A DNA stretch of 64,000 nt from Spongilla lacustris. Its lineage: Eukaryota; Porifera; Demospongiae; Spongillida; Spongillidae. The stretch's first letter is position 1, and every line of letters begins with the position of its first letter. Both the position numbers and the translations under genes were made by a program. Of the stretch, positions 63,695 through 64,000 are shown in pieces. Where the stretch lies: contig OX442418.1 of NCBI GenBank assembly GCA_949361645.1, positions 9,706,632 through 9,770,631 on the forward strand, written 5' to 3'. The notes under the pieces are model-generated. The model searched no databases. It was given only the letters and a program-made list of their open reading frames with translations, and had not been told where the DNA came from.

Positions 63695-64000
63695 GTAATG
63701 CAGTAAGTGAACAATGAAGTGGTTTGTTAATGTTTTTAAAAAACAATATGATTCAGTACTCATACCCCTGCATCATACAATTATTAAGACAAAAGTATAA
63801 CGAACCCTCACCTTCTCCCCTTCTCCTTTTATGGCAATTCTACCACTGTTGAGTTGCCAGAAAAAGCCATATGTACTTTAGCTGCATGCTGCTAACACAC
63901 ATGCAGCCTAACATACTAACCTCCTGTGTTACATGCTGATAAATTTCCAAGGCTGCAAGCACCACTCATCATAATTACCTGTTGCACCCAAGAGAAACTT
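63695..64000. other. Intron or flank after the last visible exon
   Basis: Begins with donor GTAATG. No further exon could be identified before the window ends. Confidence 0.5.

Overview
The window looks like nuclear DNA of an early-branching animal, most likely a sponge. Host genes are split by very short GT–AG introns (36 to 63 bp in several cases). They encode secreted or membrane proteins with Ig, fibronectin type III and TIR domains. The rest is dense with DNA transposons, decayed Ty3/Gypsy elements, minisatellites, (CA)n/(GT)n runs and unusually long poly(G)/poly(C) tracts. No bacterial gene organisation is seen. The species assignment is inference; the introns and domains are read from the sequence.

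Layout. 0-8.4 kb: broken mobile-element pieces (a RAG1 N-terminal-like zinc module, a hAT end, Gypsy integrase with a 3' LTR, a RecQ-like helicase scrap) and a GC-rich minisatellite. 8.5-13.8 kb: an apparently intact four-exon gene for a signal peptide-Ig-like-TM-TIR receptor, IL-1R/TLR-like in layout. 14-24.9 kb: decayed Gypsy pol, two minisatellites, and two inverted-repeat elements, one with a 7-bp target duplication. 25.2-26.7 kb: a small three-exon gene of unknown function. 27-36 kb: retroelement and unknown coding remnants, a piggyBac-like MITE flanked by TTAA, tandem repeats and a palindrome array. 36.5-41.8 kb: microsatellites and a 2.7 kb array of a 20-bp unit with a higher-order period. 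42-45.8 kb: foldbacks, a second palindrome array and a 240-bp tandem repeat. 45.9-47.1 kb: a deleted hAT element with an exact 8-bp duplication. 47.5-53.6 kb: a 6.2 kb Ginger-like DNA transposon (TGT termini, CCGG duplication) carrying a DD35E integrase, duplicated GPY/F-like modules and an OTU protease. 54.9-64 kb: an Ig/FN3 receptor-like gene with a recently duplicated Ig-FN3-FN3-FN3 block. The second Ig exon is split by another Ginger-like element (TATG duplication) carrying integrase plus Ulp1-protease and PHD-finger remnants.

The two strongest biological stories are these. First, innate-immunity-type receptors (Ig-TIR and Ig-FN3) lie in one neighbourhood and are built from phase-1 symmetric exons. 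Second, two Ginger-like transposons each combine a retroviral-type integrase with a different ubiquitin/SUMO-system protease (OTU in one, Ulp1 in the other), and one of them has landed in a receptor exon.
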